Shown here piece after piece: positions 9,182 through 18,007 of a stretch of 64,000 bases of DNA. Each line of letters begins with the position of its first letter. Position 1 is the stretch's first letter. The translations under genes and the position numbers were made by a program. Source of the stretch: Demequina sp. NBRC 110054 (GTDB taxonomy: Bacteria; Actinomycetota; Actinomycetes; Actinomycetales; Demequinaceae); the NCBI RefSeq assembly GCF_002090115.1, contig NZ_BBRK01000004.1, forward strand, positions 1,488,001 to 1,552,000, written 5' to 3'. Below the pieces are notes generated by a model that saw only the letters and a program-made list of their open reading frames with translations, ran no database searches and was not told the origin of the DNA.

Positions 9182-9524
9182 CGCGGGCTCCGAGGCGCCG
9201 CTCTACGACCAGATCGCCGCGTCGGTGCGCGAGGACGCGGCGGCAGGCCGCGTCGGCCCCGGCGAGCGGCTGCCGTCGGCGCGCGAGGTCGCCGAGGCGC
9301 TCGACGTGAACCTCCACACGGTGCTCAAGGCGTATCAGGAGCTCCGCGACGAGGGCCTGGTCGAGATGCGCCGCGGCCGAGGCGCCGTGCTCACCGACCT
9401 CGCCGGCGCGTACGCGGGGCTCAGCGAGGATGCTCGCGCGCTCCTTGCCCGGGCCCGCGAGCTCGGGCTCGGGGTCGACGCCGTGGTCGCGCTCGTGCGC
9501 GCCGCGGGCGCCGGCGAGCGCTGA
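9165..9524 (+). CDS. GntR family transcriptional regulator, YtrA subfamily
   Basis: 119 residues. The N-terminal winged helix-turn-helix reads LYDQIAASVREDAAAGR, then LPSAREVAEALDVNLHTVLKAYQELRDEGLVE, the classic GntR recognition region. Only ~45 residues follow, so there is no FadR/HutC effector domain; that short C-terminus defines the YtrA subfamily, which regulates neighbouring membrane-protein or ABC operons. The start at ATG 9165 overlaps the upstream DUF1648 gene. It probably binds the palindrome at 8147-8167. Confidence 0.9.
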   Translation: MLIRIDAGSEAPLYDQIAASVREDAAAGRVGPGERLPSAREVAEALDVNLHTVLKAYQELRDEGLVEMRRGRGAVLTDLAGAYAGLSEDARALLARARELGLGVDAVVALVRAAGAGER

Positions 9525-9793
9525 GGAGCACTGTCCGGGCTGCCGACGTGCGCTGCCGCCCAGTTCGGTGAGCCCCAGTGCACACCCTCCGCCGCACTCG
9601 CGCCCGCGCGATAACCCGAACCGTGTGACGCGAGTGTTTCCACTGGCCCTGCCAGCGTGACATGGGCGTCACGCAGGTGACGTCCCTGTGAACGGTGGCC
9701 CCGCGAAGCCGCGGACCGCTGGTGCTTACCGCGGGGACCGTCCTTACGAAGAATCGACATCATCACCACACGTCGATCGAGAAGGACGTCATC

Positions 9794-11467
9794 ATGACCG
9801 AAGCCGTCACCATCCTCACCGCGAAGCTGGTCCGCACGATGGACGACGCGGTGCCCACCGGCACCGCCGTCGCGGTCCGAGACGGCCGCATCCTCGCCGT
9901 CGGGACGCCCGAGGGCCTCACGCAGACCTATCCGGGAGCCGAGGTGGACGACCGGTACGGCGACCGGGTGCTGATGCCCGGATTCGTCGAGGCGCACGCC
10001 CACATGGGAGGCCTCGACACCCCGTACTTCGTGGGCTACTTCCCCCGCACCGCACCCGACGGCACGCCGCTGCCCGGCGCCCAGAGCTTCCAGGGCGTGC
10101 TCGACTCCCTCAAGGCGTGGGACGCCGAGCTGCCCGAGGGGACCCCGCTCATGGCCAACGGCTTCGACTCCCTCTTCTTCCCCGGCGAGACGCTCGACCG
10201 CCACGTGCTCGACTCCGTGAGCACGAGCCGCCGCATCCTCGTGGTCCACGCGAGCGGCCACGTCGCGACCGCCAACAGCGCGATGCTCGACGCCGCCGGC
10301 TACGGCGCGGAGACCGACACTCACGGCGTCGTCAAGGGCGACGACGGGCTTCCCACGGGCGAGCTCCAGGAGCTGGCCGCGATGATGCCCGTCGTCGGCC
10401 TCGCGGGCCTCGACCTGAGCAAGGGCTTCACGACCGAGAAGGGCATGTACAACTACGCCGCGGACGCCCGCAACCACGGCTGTACCACCGCGACCGACCT
10501 CGCGAGCTTCGACACCGTCCGTCCCGGCGGCATGGATCTGCTGGCAGACGTGACCGGCCGCGACGACTTCTCCCTGCGCCTGGTCCCGGCCACCTTCGGG
10601 GCCGTCGCGAAGTCCGCTGAGGAGGCCGAGCAGCTCGCGGCGCTCGTGGCCTCGCTCCAGGGCCTGGCGACCGACAAGCTGCACCTCGGGTCGGTCAAGC
10701 TCATGCTCGACGGCTCGATCCAGCAGTACACCGCGAAGCTGCAGGAGCCCGGCTACGTGTGCGGCCACGACCACAGCATCTGGAACACCGACCGCGAGAC
10801 CTTCCGCGCCCAGGTGAGCGCGTTCCACAAGGCCGGCCTCAAGATCCACGTGCACTGCAACGGCGACGAGGCCACCGAGGTCTTCCTCGACGTCATGGAG
10901 TCGGTGCTCGCGGAGAGCCCGCGCTGGAACCACCGCCACAGCGTCGAGCACAGCCAGCTCACCACTCGCGCGCAGTACAAGCGCATGGCCGAGCTGGGGA
11001 TGTGCGCCAACATCTTCTCCAACCACATCTGGTACTGGGGCGACCAGCACATCGACCTCACCGTCGGCACCGACCGGGTGCAGCGCATGAACGCCGCGCG
11101 CACCGCTATCGACTCCGGCGTGACCATCGGCCTGCACTCCGACTCGGGCGTCACGCCGCTCGACCCGCTGGCCTCGGCGTCGTACGCGGCCGAGCGGCGG
11201 ACGCCCACCGGCCGCTCGTGGGGCGACGCGGAGCGCATCTCGATCAAGGAGGCCCTCGAGGCCATCACGATCGGCCCGGCCTACCTGCTCAAGCTCGACC
11301 ACAAGGTCGGCTCGATCGTTCCGGGCAAGTTCGCGGACTTCGCCGTGCTCGACCGCGACCCGATGGAGGTCGCCGAGCCCAAGGAGCTGCGCGACATCAC
11401 CGTCCTCGGCACCGTCCTCGGCGGCGCCCACTTCCCGACCCCGGTCGCCGAGAACGCGACCGCCTGA
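9794..11467 (+). CDS. Metal-dependent amidohydrolase, YtcJ-like (amidohydrolase family 3)
   Basis: 557 residues. Near the N-terminus MPGFVEAHAHMGG provides the HxH metal ligands; later come VKLMLDGSIQQYTA (the carbamylated-Lys region), HVHCNGDEATE, HRHSVEHSQL and LHSDSGVTPLDPL, all typical of YtcJ-type hydrolases acting on cyclic or acyclic amides. ATG 9794 follows GAGAAGGA. It opens a plus-strand cluster with an aminotransferase 34 nt downstream and an MFS transporter, and likely supplies or processes an amine substrate for that cluster. The ~270-bp region upstream holds small inverted repeats such as CCGCGAAGCCGCGG and ACTGGCCCTGCCAGC, possible regulatory sites. Substrate unknown. Confidence 0.8.
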   Translation: MTEAVTILTAKLVRTMDDAVPTGTAVAVRDGRILAVGTPEGLTQTYPGAEVDDRYGDRVLMPGFVEAHAHMGGLDTPYFVGYFPRTAPDGTPLPGAQSFQGVLDSLKAWDAELPEGTPLMANGFDSLFFPGETLDRHVLDSVSTSRRILVVHASGHVATANSAMLDAAGYGAETDTHGVVKGDDGLPTGELQELAAMMPVVGLAGLDLSKGFTTEKGMYNYAADARNHGCTTATDLASFDTVRPGGMDLLADVTGRDDFSLRLVPATFGAVAKSAEEAEQLAALVASLQGLATDKLHLGSVKLMLDGSIQQYTAKLQEPGYVCGHDHSIWNTDRETFRAQVSAFHKAGLKIHVHCNGDEATEVFLDVMESVLAESPRWNHRHSVEHSQLTTRAQYKRMAELGMCANIFSNHIWYWGDQHIDLTVGTDRVQRMNAARTAIDSGVTIGLHSDSGVTPLDPLASASYAAERRTPTGRSWGDAERISIKEALEAITIGPAYLLKLDHKVGSIVPGKFADFAVLDRDPMEVAEPKELRDITVLGTVLGGAHFPTPVAENATA

Positions 11468-11501
11468 CCCACATCGTCCCTGTGAACTGAAGGAGCAACC
11501 C

Positions 11502-12869
11502 ATGCCCATCCCCGAAAGCGCGGCCGGTCAGGAGATCTACGCGCTCGACCGTGCCCACGTCTTCCACTCCTGGTCCGCGCAGAAGTCGCTCGACCCCATG
11601 GTCATCACCGGCGGTGAGGGCTCGTACCTGTGGGACGCCGACGGCAAGCGCTACCTCGACTTCTCGTCGCAGCTGGTCTACACGAACATCGGCCACCAGC
11701 ACCCCAAGGTCGTCAAGGCGATCCAGGACCAGGCGGCCACCCTCGCCACGATCGCCCCGGCGCACGCGAACGACAAGCGCGCGATGGCGGCGAAGCTCAT
11801 CTCGGACGTCGCCCCCGAGGGCATGAGCAAGGTGTTCTTCACCAACGGCGGCGCGGAGTCGATCGAGAACGCGATCCGCATGGCTCGGCTCCACACGGGT
11901 CGGACCAAGGTCATGTCGCAGTACCGCTCGTATCACGGCTCGACCCACACGGCGATCCAGGCCACGGGCGACCCCCGCCGCTGGCCCAACGAGTTCGTGC
12001 CCGCCGGCACCGTGCACTTCTTCGGGCCCTTCCTGTACCGCTCGGCCTTCCATGCGACCACCGAGCAGGAGGAGTGCGACCGCGCGCTCGAGCACCTCGA
12101 GCAGATGATCCACTTCGAGGGCCCGTCGACCATCGCCGCGATCATCCTCGAGACCGTCCCCGGCACGTCCGGCATCATGCCGCCGCCCGAGGGCTACCTC
12201 GCCGGCGTGCGCGAGCTGTGCGACCGCTTCGGCATCCTCCTCATCTGCGATGAGGTCATGGCCGGCTTCGGCCGCACCGGCGCCTGGTTCGCCGTGGACC
12301 ACTACGGGATCACGCCCGACCTCATCACCTTCGCGAAGGGCGTCAACTCGGGCTACGTCCCGCTGGGCGGAGTGGTGATGCGCGACGAGATCGCCGCCAC
12401 GTGGGACCATACGCCCTACCCGGGCGGGCTCACCTACTCGGGCCACCCCCTCGCGGCCGCGGCCGCGGTCGCGACGATCGAGGCGATGCACGAGGAAGGC
12501 GTCGTCGAGAACGCGGCCCGCATCGGCGCCGAGGTCTTCGGACCCGAGCTGCGCGCGATGCAGGAGCGCCACCCCTCGATCGGCGAGGTGCGCGGTCTCG
12601 GCGTCTTCTGGGCGCTCGACCTGGTCAAGAACCGCGAGACCAAGGAGGAGCTCGCGCCGTACGGCGGGGCGGCCCCCGTGGTCACCGGAGTCCTCGCCGC
12701 CGCCAAGAAGGCCGGACTGCTCCTGTTCAACCAGTACCACCGCATCCACATCGTCCCGCCGTGCAACGTCTCCGACTCCGAGGCGCGCGAGGGGCTCGCG
12801 ATCCTCGACGAGGCGCTCGAGGTCGCCGACGCCGCAGTCCACCATCCCGAGTCGGCCCTGGTCGGCTGA
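11502..12869 (+). CDS. Class III aminotransferase, taurine/omega-amine transaminase-like
   Basis: 455 residues, PLP-dependent fold type I. Seen: FTNGGAESIENAIRMAR (phosphate cup), SYHGSTHTAIQATGDPRRWP, ILETVPGTSGIMPPP, CDEVMAGFGRTGAW, and the Schiff-base lysine K279 in FAKGVNSGYVPLGG. The N-terminal FHSWSAQ and overall layout resemble actinobacterial taurine:2-oxoglutarate or taurine:pyruvate aminotransferases (from memory). Such enzymes convert taurine to sulfoacetaldehyde. A MocR regulator, a TSUP exporter and an SDR reductase nearby support that reading. Alternatives are beta-alanine, GABA or another omega-amine. ATG 11502 follows AAGGAG; the gene is cotranscribed with its flanking genes. 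Confidence 0.8.
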   Translation: MPIPESAAGQEIYALDRAHVFHSWSAQKSLDPMVITGGEGSYLWDADGKRYLDFSSQLVYTNIGHQHPKVVKAIQDQAATLATIAPAHANDKRAMAAKLISDVAPEGMSKVFFTNGGAESIENAIRMARLHTGRTKVMSQYRSYHGSTHTAIQATGDPRRWPNEFVPAGTVHFFGPFLYRSAFHATTEQEECDRALEHLEQMIHFEGPSTIAAIILETVPGTSGIMPPPEGYLAGVRELCDRFGILLICDEVMAGFGRTGAWFAVDHYGITPDLITFAKGVNSGYVPLGGVVMRDEIAATWDHTPYPGGLTYSGHPLAAAAAVATIEAMHEEGVVENAARIGAEVFGPELRAMQERHPSIGEVRGLGVFWALDLVKNRETKEELAPYGGAAPVVTGVLAAAKKAGLLLFNQYHRIHIVPPCNVSDSEAREGLAILDEALEVADAAVHHPESALVG

Positions 12870-12902
12870 CGGCCCACCATCCGAGAGACAAGGAAGATCC
12901 TC

Positions 12903-14366
12903 ATGGGAATGAAGAAATCCGCAGCCGGAGGCGCCGTCGGGCTCCTCGTCGCTACCGAGGTCGGAAGCGGCCTCCTGCAGGGCTGGTACGGGCCGCTGCT
13001 GACCGACATCGGCGAGAAGTACGACGCGAGCGCCGCGTCGCTCAACCTCGTCGCCGTCGCCTATCTGCTCTCGTCCGTCGTGTTCGTCCCGCTGCTCACG
13101 AAGCTCGGTGACAAGCACGGCCACAAGAAGCTGCTGCTCGTCGCGGTCGCGATCACGGCGCTCGGCTCCTTCATGGTGACGTTCGCTCCGAGCTTCGGGG
13201 TGCTGCTGCTCGGGCGAGTGCTCCAGGGCGCGCTCGTCGCCTTCCTGCCGCTCGAGTTCGCGATCGTGCGCCAGCGCTCACCGGAGAAGGTCGACCGCAG
13301 CATCGGGGCGCTCATCGCCTCGCTCGCGATCGGCGCGGTCGTCGGTGCGGTCGGCGCAGGCATCCTCGTCACCGCCGCTGGCCTCTCCGTCGCCCTCGCG
13401 GTCCCCGGCGTCTACTTCGTGGTGTGCTTCGTCCTCATCGCGATGTTCGTGCCCGAGACCGAGACCTCGGGATCCGGCAGCATCGACTGGGCCGGGATCG
13501 GCCTGCTCGGCCTGGGAGTCGCCTCCGTCCTCGGCGGCATCTCGCTCGGCGGCCAGGTCGGCTGGGCCAGCCCGCTCATCGGGGGCCTCATCGCGCTCGG
13601 CCTCGCCGCCCTCGCGGCCTTCGTCGTGGTCGAGCGCCGCGTCGCCGAGCCGTTCATCGACTTCGAGGTCCTGCTGCGCGGAGGCATCGGGCTGCCGATC
13701 GTCATCGGCCTGGTCTTCAGCTCGCAGTCGCTCGGCGCCGCCAGCCTCTCCGCGCTCTACGTCCGTGTCGACCCCGAGGTCTACGGCTTCGGGCTCGGGC
13801 TCGGCGCGAGCCAGGCTGGCCTCCTGCTGTCGGGAATGGCTCTCGCGGGCTTCCTCGGATCGCTGTTCGGCGCGCGCGTCGTCGAGCGCGTGGGCTACCG
13901 GCCCACGATGGTCGCGGGATCGCTGTTCTCCGGCGCCGGGTACCTCATGATGATCCTCGTGCCCGGCTCGGTCGGGCTGTTCGCCGTCTGGCTTATCTTC
14001 GGCGGCATCGGCATCGGCGTCATGACCGCGGTGCTTCCCGCGATCGTCGTGAAGCGCGCCAAGCCCGACGCTGTCGCCGTCGTCTCGGGCCTGTACAACA
14101 CGCTGCGCACCGCGATGGGAGCCGCGGCCGGCGCGGCCTTCACTGCCGTCATGGCGGCCAACCTCGTCGAGGGCACCGGTACCGGCGAGGCCGCCGGCGT
14201 GACCTCGTTCACGGGCTACGCGGTGGTGTGGGGCTGCGCGGTCGTGCTGTCGCTCGTCGCCGTGGCGCTCGTGCTTCGCCTGCCGCGGGACACCCCCGCC
14301 GCGAAGGAGCAGAACGAGCCCGAGGAGCGCGAGCTCAGCGAGGTCGGTGCCGCAGAGAACGCCTGA
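12903..14366 (+). CDS. MFS transporter
   Basis: 487 residues with about twelve or more hydrophobic helices. LTKLGDKHGHKKLLL between helices 2 and 3 is the MFS motif A; LLLGRVLQGALVAFLPLEF follows. It has the drug:H+ antiporter flavour but may import or export the cluster's substrate. It starts 34 nt after the aminotransferase with AAGGA upstream of ATG 12903, so it closes the three-gene operon. The charged C-terminal tail (EEREL) is cytoplasmic. A tandem repeat array lies beyond its stop. Confidence 0.85.
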   Translation: MGMKKSAAGGAVGLLVATEVGSGLLQGWYGPLLTDIGEKYDASAASLNLVAVAYLLSSVVFVPLLTKLGDKHGHKKLLLVAVAITALGSFMVTFAPSFGVLLLGRVLQGALVAFLPLEFAIVRQRSPEKVDRSIGALIASLAIGAVVGAVGAGILVTAAGLSVALAVPGVYFVVCFVLIAMFVPETETSGSGSIDWAGIGLLGLGVASVLGGISLGGQVGWASPLIGGLIALGLAALAAFVVVERRVAEPFIDFEVLLRGGIGLPIVIGLVFSSQSLGAASLSALYVRVDPEVYGFGLGLGASQAGLLLSGMALAGFLGSLFGARVVERVGYRPTMVAGSLFSGAGYLMMILVPGSVGLFAVWLIFGGIGIGVMTAVLPAIVVKRAKPDAVAVVSGLYNTLRTAMGAAAGAAFTAVMAANLVEGTGTGEAAGVTSFTGYAVVWGCAVVLSLVAVALVLRLPRDTPAAKEQNEPEERELSEVGAAENA

Positions 14367-14490
14367 TCCGCGCGCAGGGTGCTGCGGCACCCTCGCGAGG
14401 AGCGTGAGTGGGGCCGGGTCCGTCAGGGCTCGGCTCCTTCCGCGTGCGGGCGGGGCGACGGTGCGGGAGATGGGCGCGAGCCGTTGTTGA

Positions 14491-14571
14491 GGGACGATGC
14501 CAAGGGACGGATGCCAAGGGACGGATGCCAAGGGACGGATGCCAAGGAACGATGCCGAGGGACGATGCTGC
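14491..14571. repeat. Tandem array of six 13-14 bp units
   Basis: Consecutive units of the type GGGACGGATGCCAA: three identical 14-mers at 14504-14545, flanked by 13-bp variants at 14491, 14546 and 14559. The outer units contain GGGACGATGC, the dispersed motif of this window. The array fills the gap between the convergent MFS and MocR genes. No spacers, so not CRISPR. Confidence 0.85.
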
Positions 14572-14625
14572 GGCGCCCCGGGGAAGGCTCCTGGGGAGGA
14601 GGGAAGGGCGACTGAGTGGCCGGTG

Positions 14626-16164
14626 CTACTCGGCCAGCTGTGCGCGCACCGCGTCGCCGAGCAGCGCGATGCCCTCGGGGATGTCGTCGAGCGCGATGGT
14701 GTTGAAGCCCACGCGGATCTGCCGGCGCTGGGTGTCCGCGAGGTAGAAGCGCTCCCCGGCGTCGACGAGGACTCCACGCTCACGGGCGAGCGAGGTCGCG
14801 CGCGTGCCGTCGAACTCGTCGGGCCCCTTGACCCACACGCTGAGCCCGCCCGCCGGCACGGGGCCCAGGTCGAACGGGAGGTGCCTGTCCAGCTCCTCGG
14901 TCACGGCCTCCCACTTGCGCCCCAGGTGGCGGCGGTGCTCGCGCAGCTGCCGGTGGTACTCGCCGGACTCGATGAACAGCCCGAGCGCGCGCTGGAGGTG
15001 GCCGGAGGGGTGCTTGGTGACGTAGCGCCGACGTTCGCGCATGGCTGCGATCAGCGCGCGGTCCGCGACCACGAAGCCGAGGCGGATGCCGGGGGCGACG
15101 AACTTGGAGAAGGTGCCTACGTAGATCACGCGGCCCGTGCGGTCCAGGGACATGAGGCTCGGCGTCGGGCGGCCCTTGAAGCGGACCTCGGAGTCGAAGT
15201 CGTCCTCGATGATGAGCGCGTTCTCCGCCTGCGCGGAGCGCAGCAGCGCGGCGCGTCTCTGGTAGCTCATCGTCACCGAGGTCGGGTGCTGATGGCTGGG
15301 AGTCACGTAAACCATGTCGAGGCCGGAGATCGCCTCGCGCCGAGCGATCATGCCTGCCGCGTCGAGCTCGAGCGGTACGAGGTCGGCCCCGCCGTTGCGC
15401 AGGATATGCCAGGCATCCACGTAGCCCGGGTTCTCGACGCCCACCTTGGTGCCGTCCGTGATGAGAAGGTCGGACAGCAGCGACAGCGCCTGCTGCGCGC
15501 CGGCCGTGATGATCACCTCGTCGGGGGAGACCGACATGCCTCGCGGCGGGAGGATCTCGCGACAGATCGCATTGACGAGCAGCTCGTCGTCGCCGTCGAC
15601 GGAGTCTCGCAGACTCGCCGTGAGGTGCGGTCCGGCGAGCGCATCGTTGAGGCTCCTCAGCCACGCTCGCGCGGGGAAGCGGCTGAGGTCGGGCTGGCCC
15701 GGCAGGAACGGGTACCGGTACTCGGTCCAGTCGGGGTGCGCGGCGGCGTGGTGGAGCTCTCCGTCCAGCGGTCGCGTGAGGCGCGCGGCCCAGTCGACGC
15801 GGCCCGGCTGAGCGCGCCGCGGAGCCGCGGCGTCGCCACTGACGGGACGATGCGCGGGCGCCTTCGCGGGGCGCGGGGCCGCGTGCGTGGCGGAAGGGTA
15901 GAGGCCCGAGCGTGGGCGAGACTCGACGAGCCCGAGCGCGGTCAGCTCCTGATAGGCGGCGCTCACGGTGTTGCGCGAGACCCCGAGGACGCCCGCGAGG
16001 TGGCGTGACGACGGCATCGGCCGGTTGGGGCGGAAGCGTCCGTCATGAAGCGACTGTTCGAGAAAGCGCCGCACCTGGTGCACGAGCGGCTCCGCGCTGG
16101 CAGGGTCGATGTACTGCCGCGCGCGGGACTCGACGGAGTCGTCGCTGGTGGACTGCAGGGTCAT
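14626..16164 (-). CDS. MocR/TauR-type regulator (GntR wHTH fused to class I aminotransferase domain)
   Basis: 512 residues. An N-terminal GntR wHTH (LVHQVRRFLEQSLHDGRF, then SSRHLAGVLGVSRNTVSAAYQEL) is joined by a Pro/Ala-rich linker (~residues 95-130) to a full fold-I aminotransferase-like domain. This has ITAGAQQALSLL, YVTPSHQHPTSVTMSYQRR, IIEDDFDSEV and the PLP lysine in TFSKFVAPGIRLGF. MocR proteins sense PLP adducts of amino compounds and control transport or catabolism genes. ATG 16164 is chosen; a much longer antisense frame is a GC artefact. It lies 32 nt downstream of a TSUP exporter in the same operon, and candidate sites occur in that operon's promoter (17028-17051). Confidence 0.92.
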   Translation of the reverse strand: MTLQSTSDDSVESRARQYIDPASAEPLVHQVRRFLEQSLHDGRFRPNRPMPSSRHLAGVLGVSRNTVSAAYQELTALGLVESRPRSGLYPSATHAAPRPAKAPAHRPVSGDAAAPRRAQPGRVDWAARLTRPLDGELHHAAAHPDWTEYRYPFLPGQPDLSRFPARAWLRSLNDALAGPHLTASLRDSVDGDDELLVNAICREILPPRGMSVSPDEVIITAGAQQALSLLSDLLITDGTKVGVENPGYVDAWHILRNGGADLVPLELDAAGMIARREAISGLDMVYVTPSHQHPTSVTMSYQRRAALLRSAQAENALIIEDDFDSEVRFKGRPTPSLMSLDRTGRVIYVGTFSKFVAPGIRLGFVVADRALIAAMRERRRYVTKHPSGHLQRALGLFIESGEYHRQLREHRRHLGRKWEAVTEELDRHLPFDLGPVPAGGLSVWVKGPDEFDGTRATSLARERGVLVDAGERFYLADTQRRQIRVGFNTIALDDIPEGIALLGDAVRAQLAE

Positions 16165-16196
16165 GGAGCCTCTCGGGTGCGGTCCGGGGGAGTGCG

Positions 16197-16934
16197 TCAC
16201 GTCAGAAGGGCCCTCGCCGCCAGCATCGCTCCGGCAGCGAGAGAGAGGAGGATCGCGCCCATGCGGACCGCTCTCAGCGGGATCCTTCTCGTTACTGGAA
16301 TCGAGATCATAGCCCCGAGAGCGATCGCGGGCGAAAGTGCGAGGCCACGGCCCGCGTCGGCCGCGAGCGATCGGAGCGTGCCGTCGGCTGCCGCTGGCCC
16401 GGCCAGGAAGGCCAATGAGACGAGCGAGGCCACTGCGAAGAATGCCGACAGGGTGGACCGCATCTGGCCCGCATCGTCGGGGCGGTAGGCGATCGCCATC
16501 GGCGGACCGGGGAGCGCGGCGATGGGGGTGAGCACCCCCGCGAGGGCGCCGCCCACCGCGATGCCTCGTCGGGTCACAGGGACGACGGGTGCAAGCAGCG
16601 AGACGACGGAGGCGGCGACGATCACCCCGCCGATGGCCACCTGGGCGATCCTCTCCGGCATCGCCGCCGCCGCGACGACTCCGATCGCGATTCCCGGCAC
16701 CGAGGCGAGCGTTGCGAGCCGCAGCGCGGATCTGCTCAGCGCGTGCCGCTCGAGCCACGCGACGGCGACCATCACCACGATCGTGGCGGTCAGCACCGCG
16801 CCGAGTCCGAGTGCCGGCGCGGCGAGGATCAGCCCTGGCACCGCGACGATCCCGAAGCCCATCCCGGTGGCGGCCTGCACCACGGTGGCGAGCACGACGA
16901 CGGCGCCGGCGAGCGCCCAGGCTGCCGCGGTCAC
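16197..16934 (-). CDS. TSUP (TauE/SafE) family membrane exporter
   Basis: 245 residues, seven to eight hydrophobic helices. The opening VLATVVQAATGMGFGIVAVPGL matches the TSUP/DUF81 signature (Q-x3-G-x-G-x5-P), and a second half repeats it as GGALAGVLTPIAALPGPPMAIAY. Characterised members export sulfite, sulfoacetate or isethionate. The GTG start at 16934 has GGAG at proper distance. It heads the minus-strand operon with the MocR regulator and is divergent from the SDR gene, consistent with an IsfE-like role if the cluster handles taurine (inference). Confidence 0.8.
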   Translation of the reverse strand: MTAAAWALAGAVVVLATVVQAATGMGFGIVAVPGLILAAPALGLGAVLTATIVVMVAVAWLERHALSRSALRLATLASVPGIAIGVVAAAAMPERIAQVAIGGVIVAASVVSLLAPVVPVTRRGIAVGGALAGVLTPIAALPGPPMAIAYRPDDAGQMRSTLSAFFAVASLVSLAFLAGPAAADGTLRSLAADAGRGLALSPAIALGAMISIPVTRRIPLRAVRMGAILLSLAAGAMLAARALLT

Positions 16935-17027
16935 GGGAGGGGCTCCGCGAGCCCGTCGGACGGCTCTCGTGGCGGGAAGGGCATGTTCTCAGTGTTGCGA
17001 TCGGCCGTCGAGGGGAACAGGTCCACC

Positions 17028-17051
17028 GACTGGCCCGACCAGCGGTCCAGT
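17028..17051. promoter_or_regulatory. Candidate MocR/TauR binding sites in the TSUP-SDR divergent region
   Basis: On the minus strand the segment reads ACTGGACC (17051-17044), GCTGGTCG (17043-17036) and, inverted, GGCCAGTC (17035-17028). Two direct half-sites plus one inverted half-site is a layout seen for MocR regulators, and known TauR repeats contain CTGGAC. Assignment is inference. Confidence 0.4.
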
Positions 17052-17190
17052 GGACACACGCGCGAAACAGGGTGGCCCCTAGCATCGACGTGGAACTGGC
17101 GCCGGCCCCTGGCCGGGCCAGTCGGCAACGTAGGAGCCCACCGCATCGGACCCGTCGCACGGGACCGCCGACCCAAGGAGAAACGCAGAC

Positions 17191-17925
17191 ATGACCCAGC
17201 GCACCGCAGTCGTCACCGGAGCCTCGAGCGGCATCGGCGAGGCCACCGCTCGCCAGCTCGCCGCCGACGGCTGGCACGTCGTCCTCGGCGCCCGCCGCGT
17301 CGACCGCCTCGAGGCCCTCGCGGCCGAGATCGGCGGCACCGCCCACGTGCTCGACGTCACCGATGTCGCCTCGGTCGAGGCGTTCTGCGACTCGATCCCC
17401 GAGGTCAGCCTGCTCGTCGCGAACGCGGGCGGCGCCTTCGGCACCACCTCGATGGCAGACGCGGACGACGACGAGTGGCTGCGCATGTACGACGTCAACG
17501 TCATGGGCACCGTGCGCACCGTCCGCGCGCTGCTGCCGAAGCTCATCGCCTCGGGCGACGGTCAGATCGTCACGCTCGGCTCGATCGCAGCCCTCGAGCC
17601 GTACCCCGGCGGCGGCGGCTACAACGCCGCGAAGCACGCGGTGAAGGCGCTCACGCGCGTCCTTCGCCTCGAGCTCAAGGGCCAGCCGGTCCGCATCTCC
17701 GAGATCGACCCCGGCCTCGTCGAGACCGAGTTCTCGATGGTGCGCTTCGAAGGCGACCGGGAGAAGGCGGACAAGGTCTACGCGGGCATGACTCCGCTCG
17801 TCGCCCAGGACATCGCCGAGGCGATCGCGTGGGTCGCGTCCCGCCCGAGCCACGTCAACATCGACTCGATGCTCATCATGCCGCGCGCGCAGGTCTCCGC
17901 GCAGGTCGTGCACCGCGAGGTGTAG
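17191..17925 (+). CDS. Short-chain dehydrogenase/reductase (YdfG/IsfD-like)
   Basis: 244 residues. The cofactor motif TGASSGIG is at residues 9-16, NAG near 78, and catalytic Ser131, Tyr144 and Lys148 (YNAAK). ARRVDRLEAL after strand 2 favours NADP(H). The closest style is YdfG-type 3-hydroxy acid dehydrogenase; sulfoacetaldehyde reductase IsfD is from the same group. Divergent from the TSUP exporter and close to a taurine-transaminase-like gene, it may reduce the aldehyde produced by the aminotransferase. A bidirectional hairpin follows its stop. Fold certain, substrate inferred. Confidence 0.85.
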   Translation: MTQRTAVVTGASSGIGEATARQLAADGWHVVLGARRVDRLEALAAEIGGTAHVLDVTDVASVEAFCDSIPEVSLLVANAGGAFGTTSMADADDDEWLRMYDVNVMGTVRTVRALLPKLIASGDGQIVTLGSIAALEPYPGGGGYNAAKHAVKALTRVLRLELKGQPVRISEIDPGLVETEFSMVRFEGDREKADKVYAGMTPLVAQDIAEAIAWVASRPSHVNIDSMLIMPRAQVSAQVVHREV

Positions 17926-17945
17926 GTCTCGCTTCCGACAGAACT

Positions 17946-17980
17946 AAGGCGGGCCGTCCCTGTGAGGCGCGGCCCGCCTT
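17946..17980. terminator. Bidirectional hairpin between SDR and the AI-2E-family gene
   Basis: Inverted repeat AAGGCGGGCCG / CGGCCCGCCTT with a 13-nt loop, located between convergent genes; the flanking A and T residues allow use on both strands. Confidence 0.75.
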
Positions 17981-18007
17981 CGTCATGTCATGGTCGCGTG
18001 GGGGCGC

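Noticed and set aside
14491-14571. CRISPR array
   Set aside because: Units are 13-14 bp and directly adjacent with no spacers; no cas genes.
14626-17913. Single 1095-residue minus-strand frame covering the MocR gene and beyond
   Set aside because: Only the last ~512 residues have protein-like motifs; the rest is an Arg/Ala-rich frame antisense to the SDR gene and through the intergenic region.
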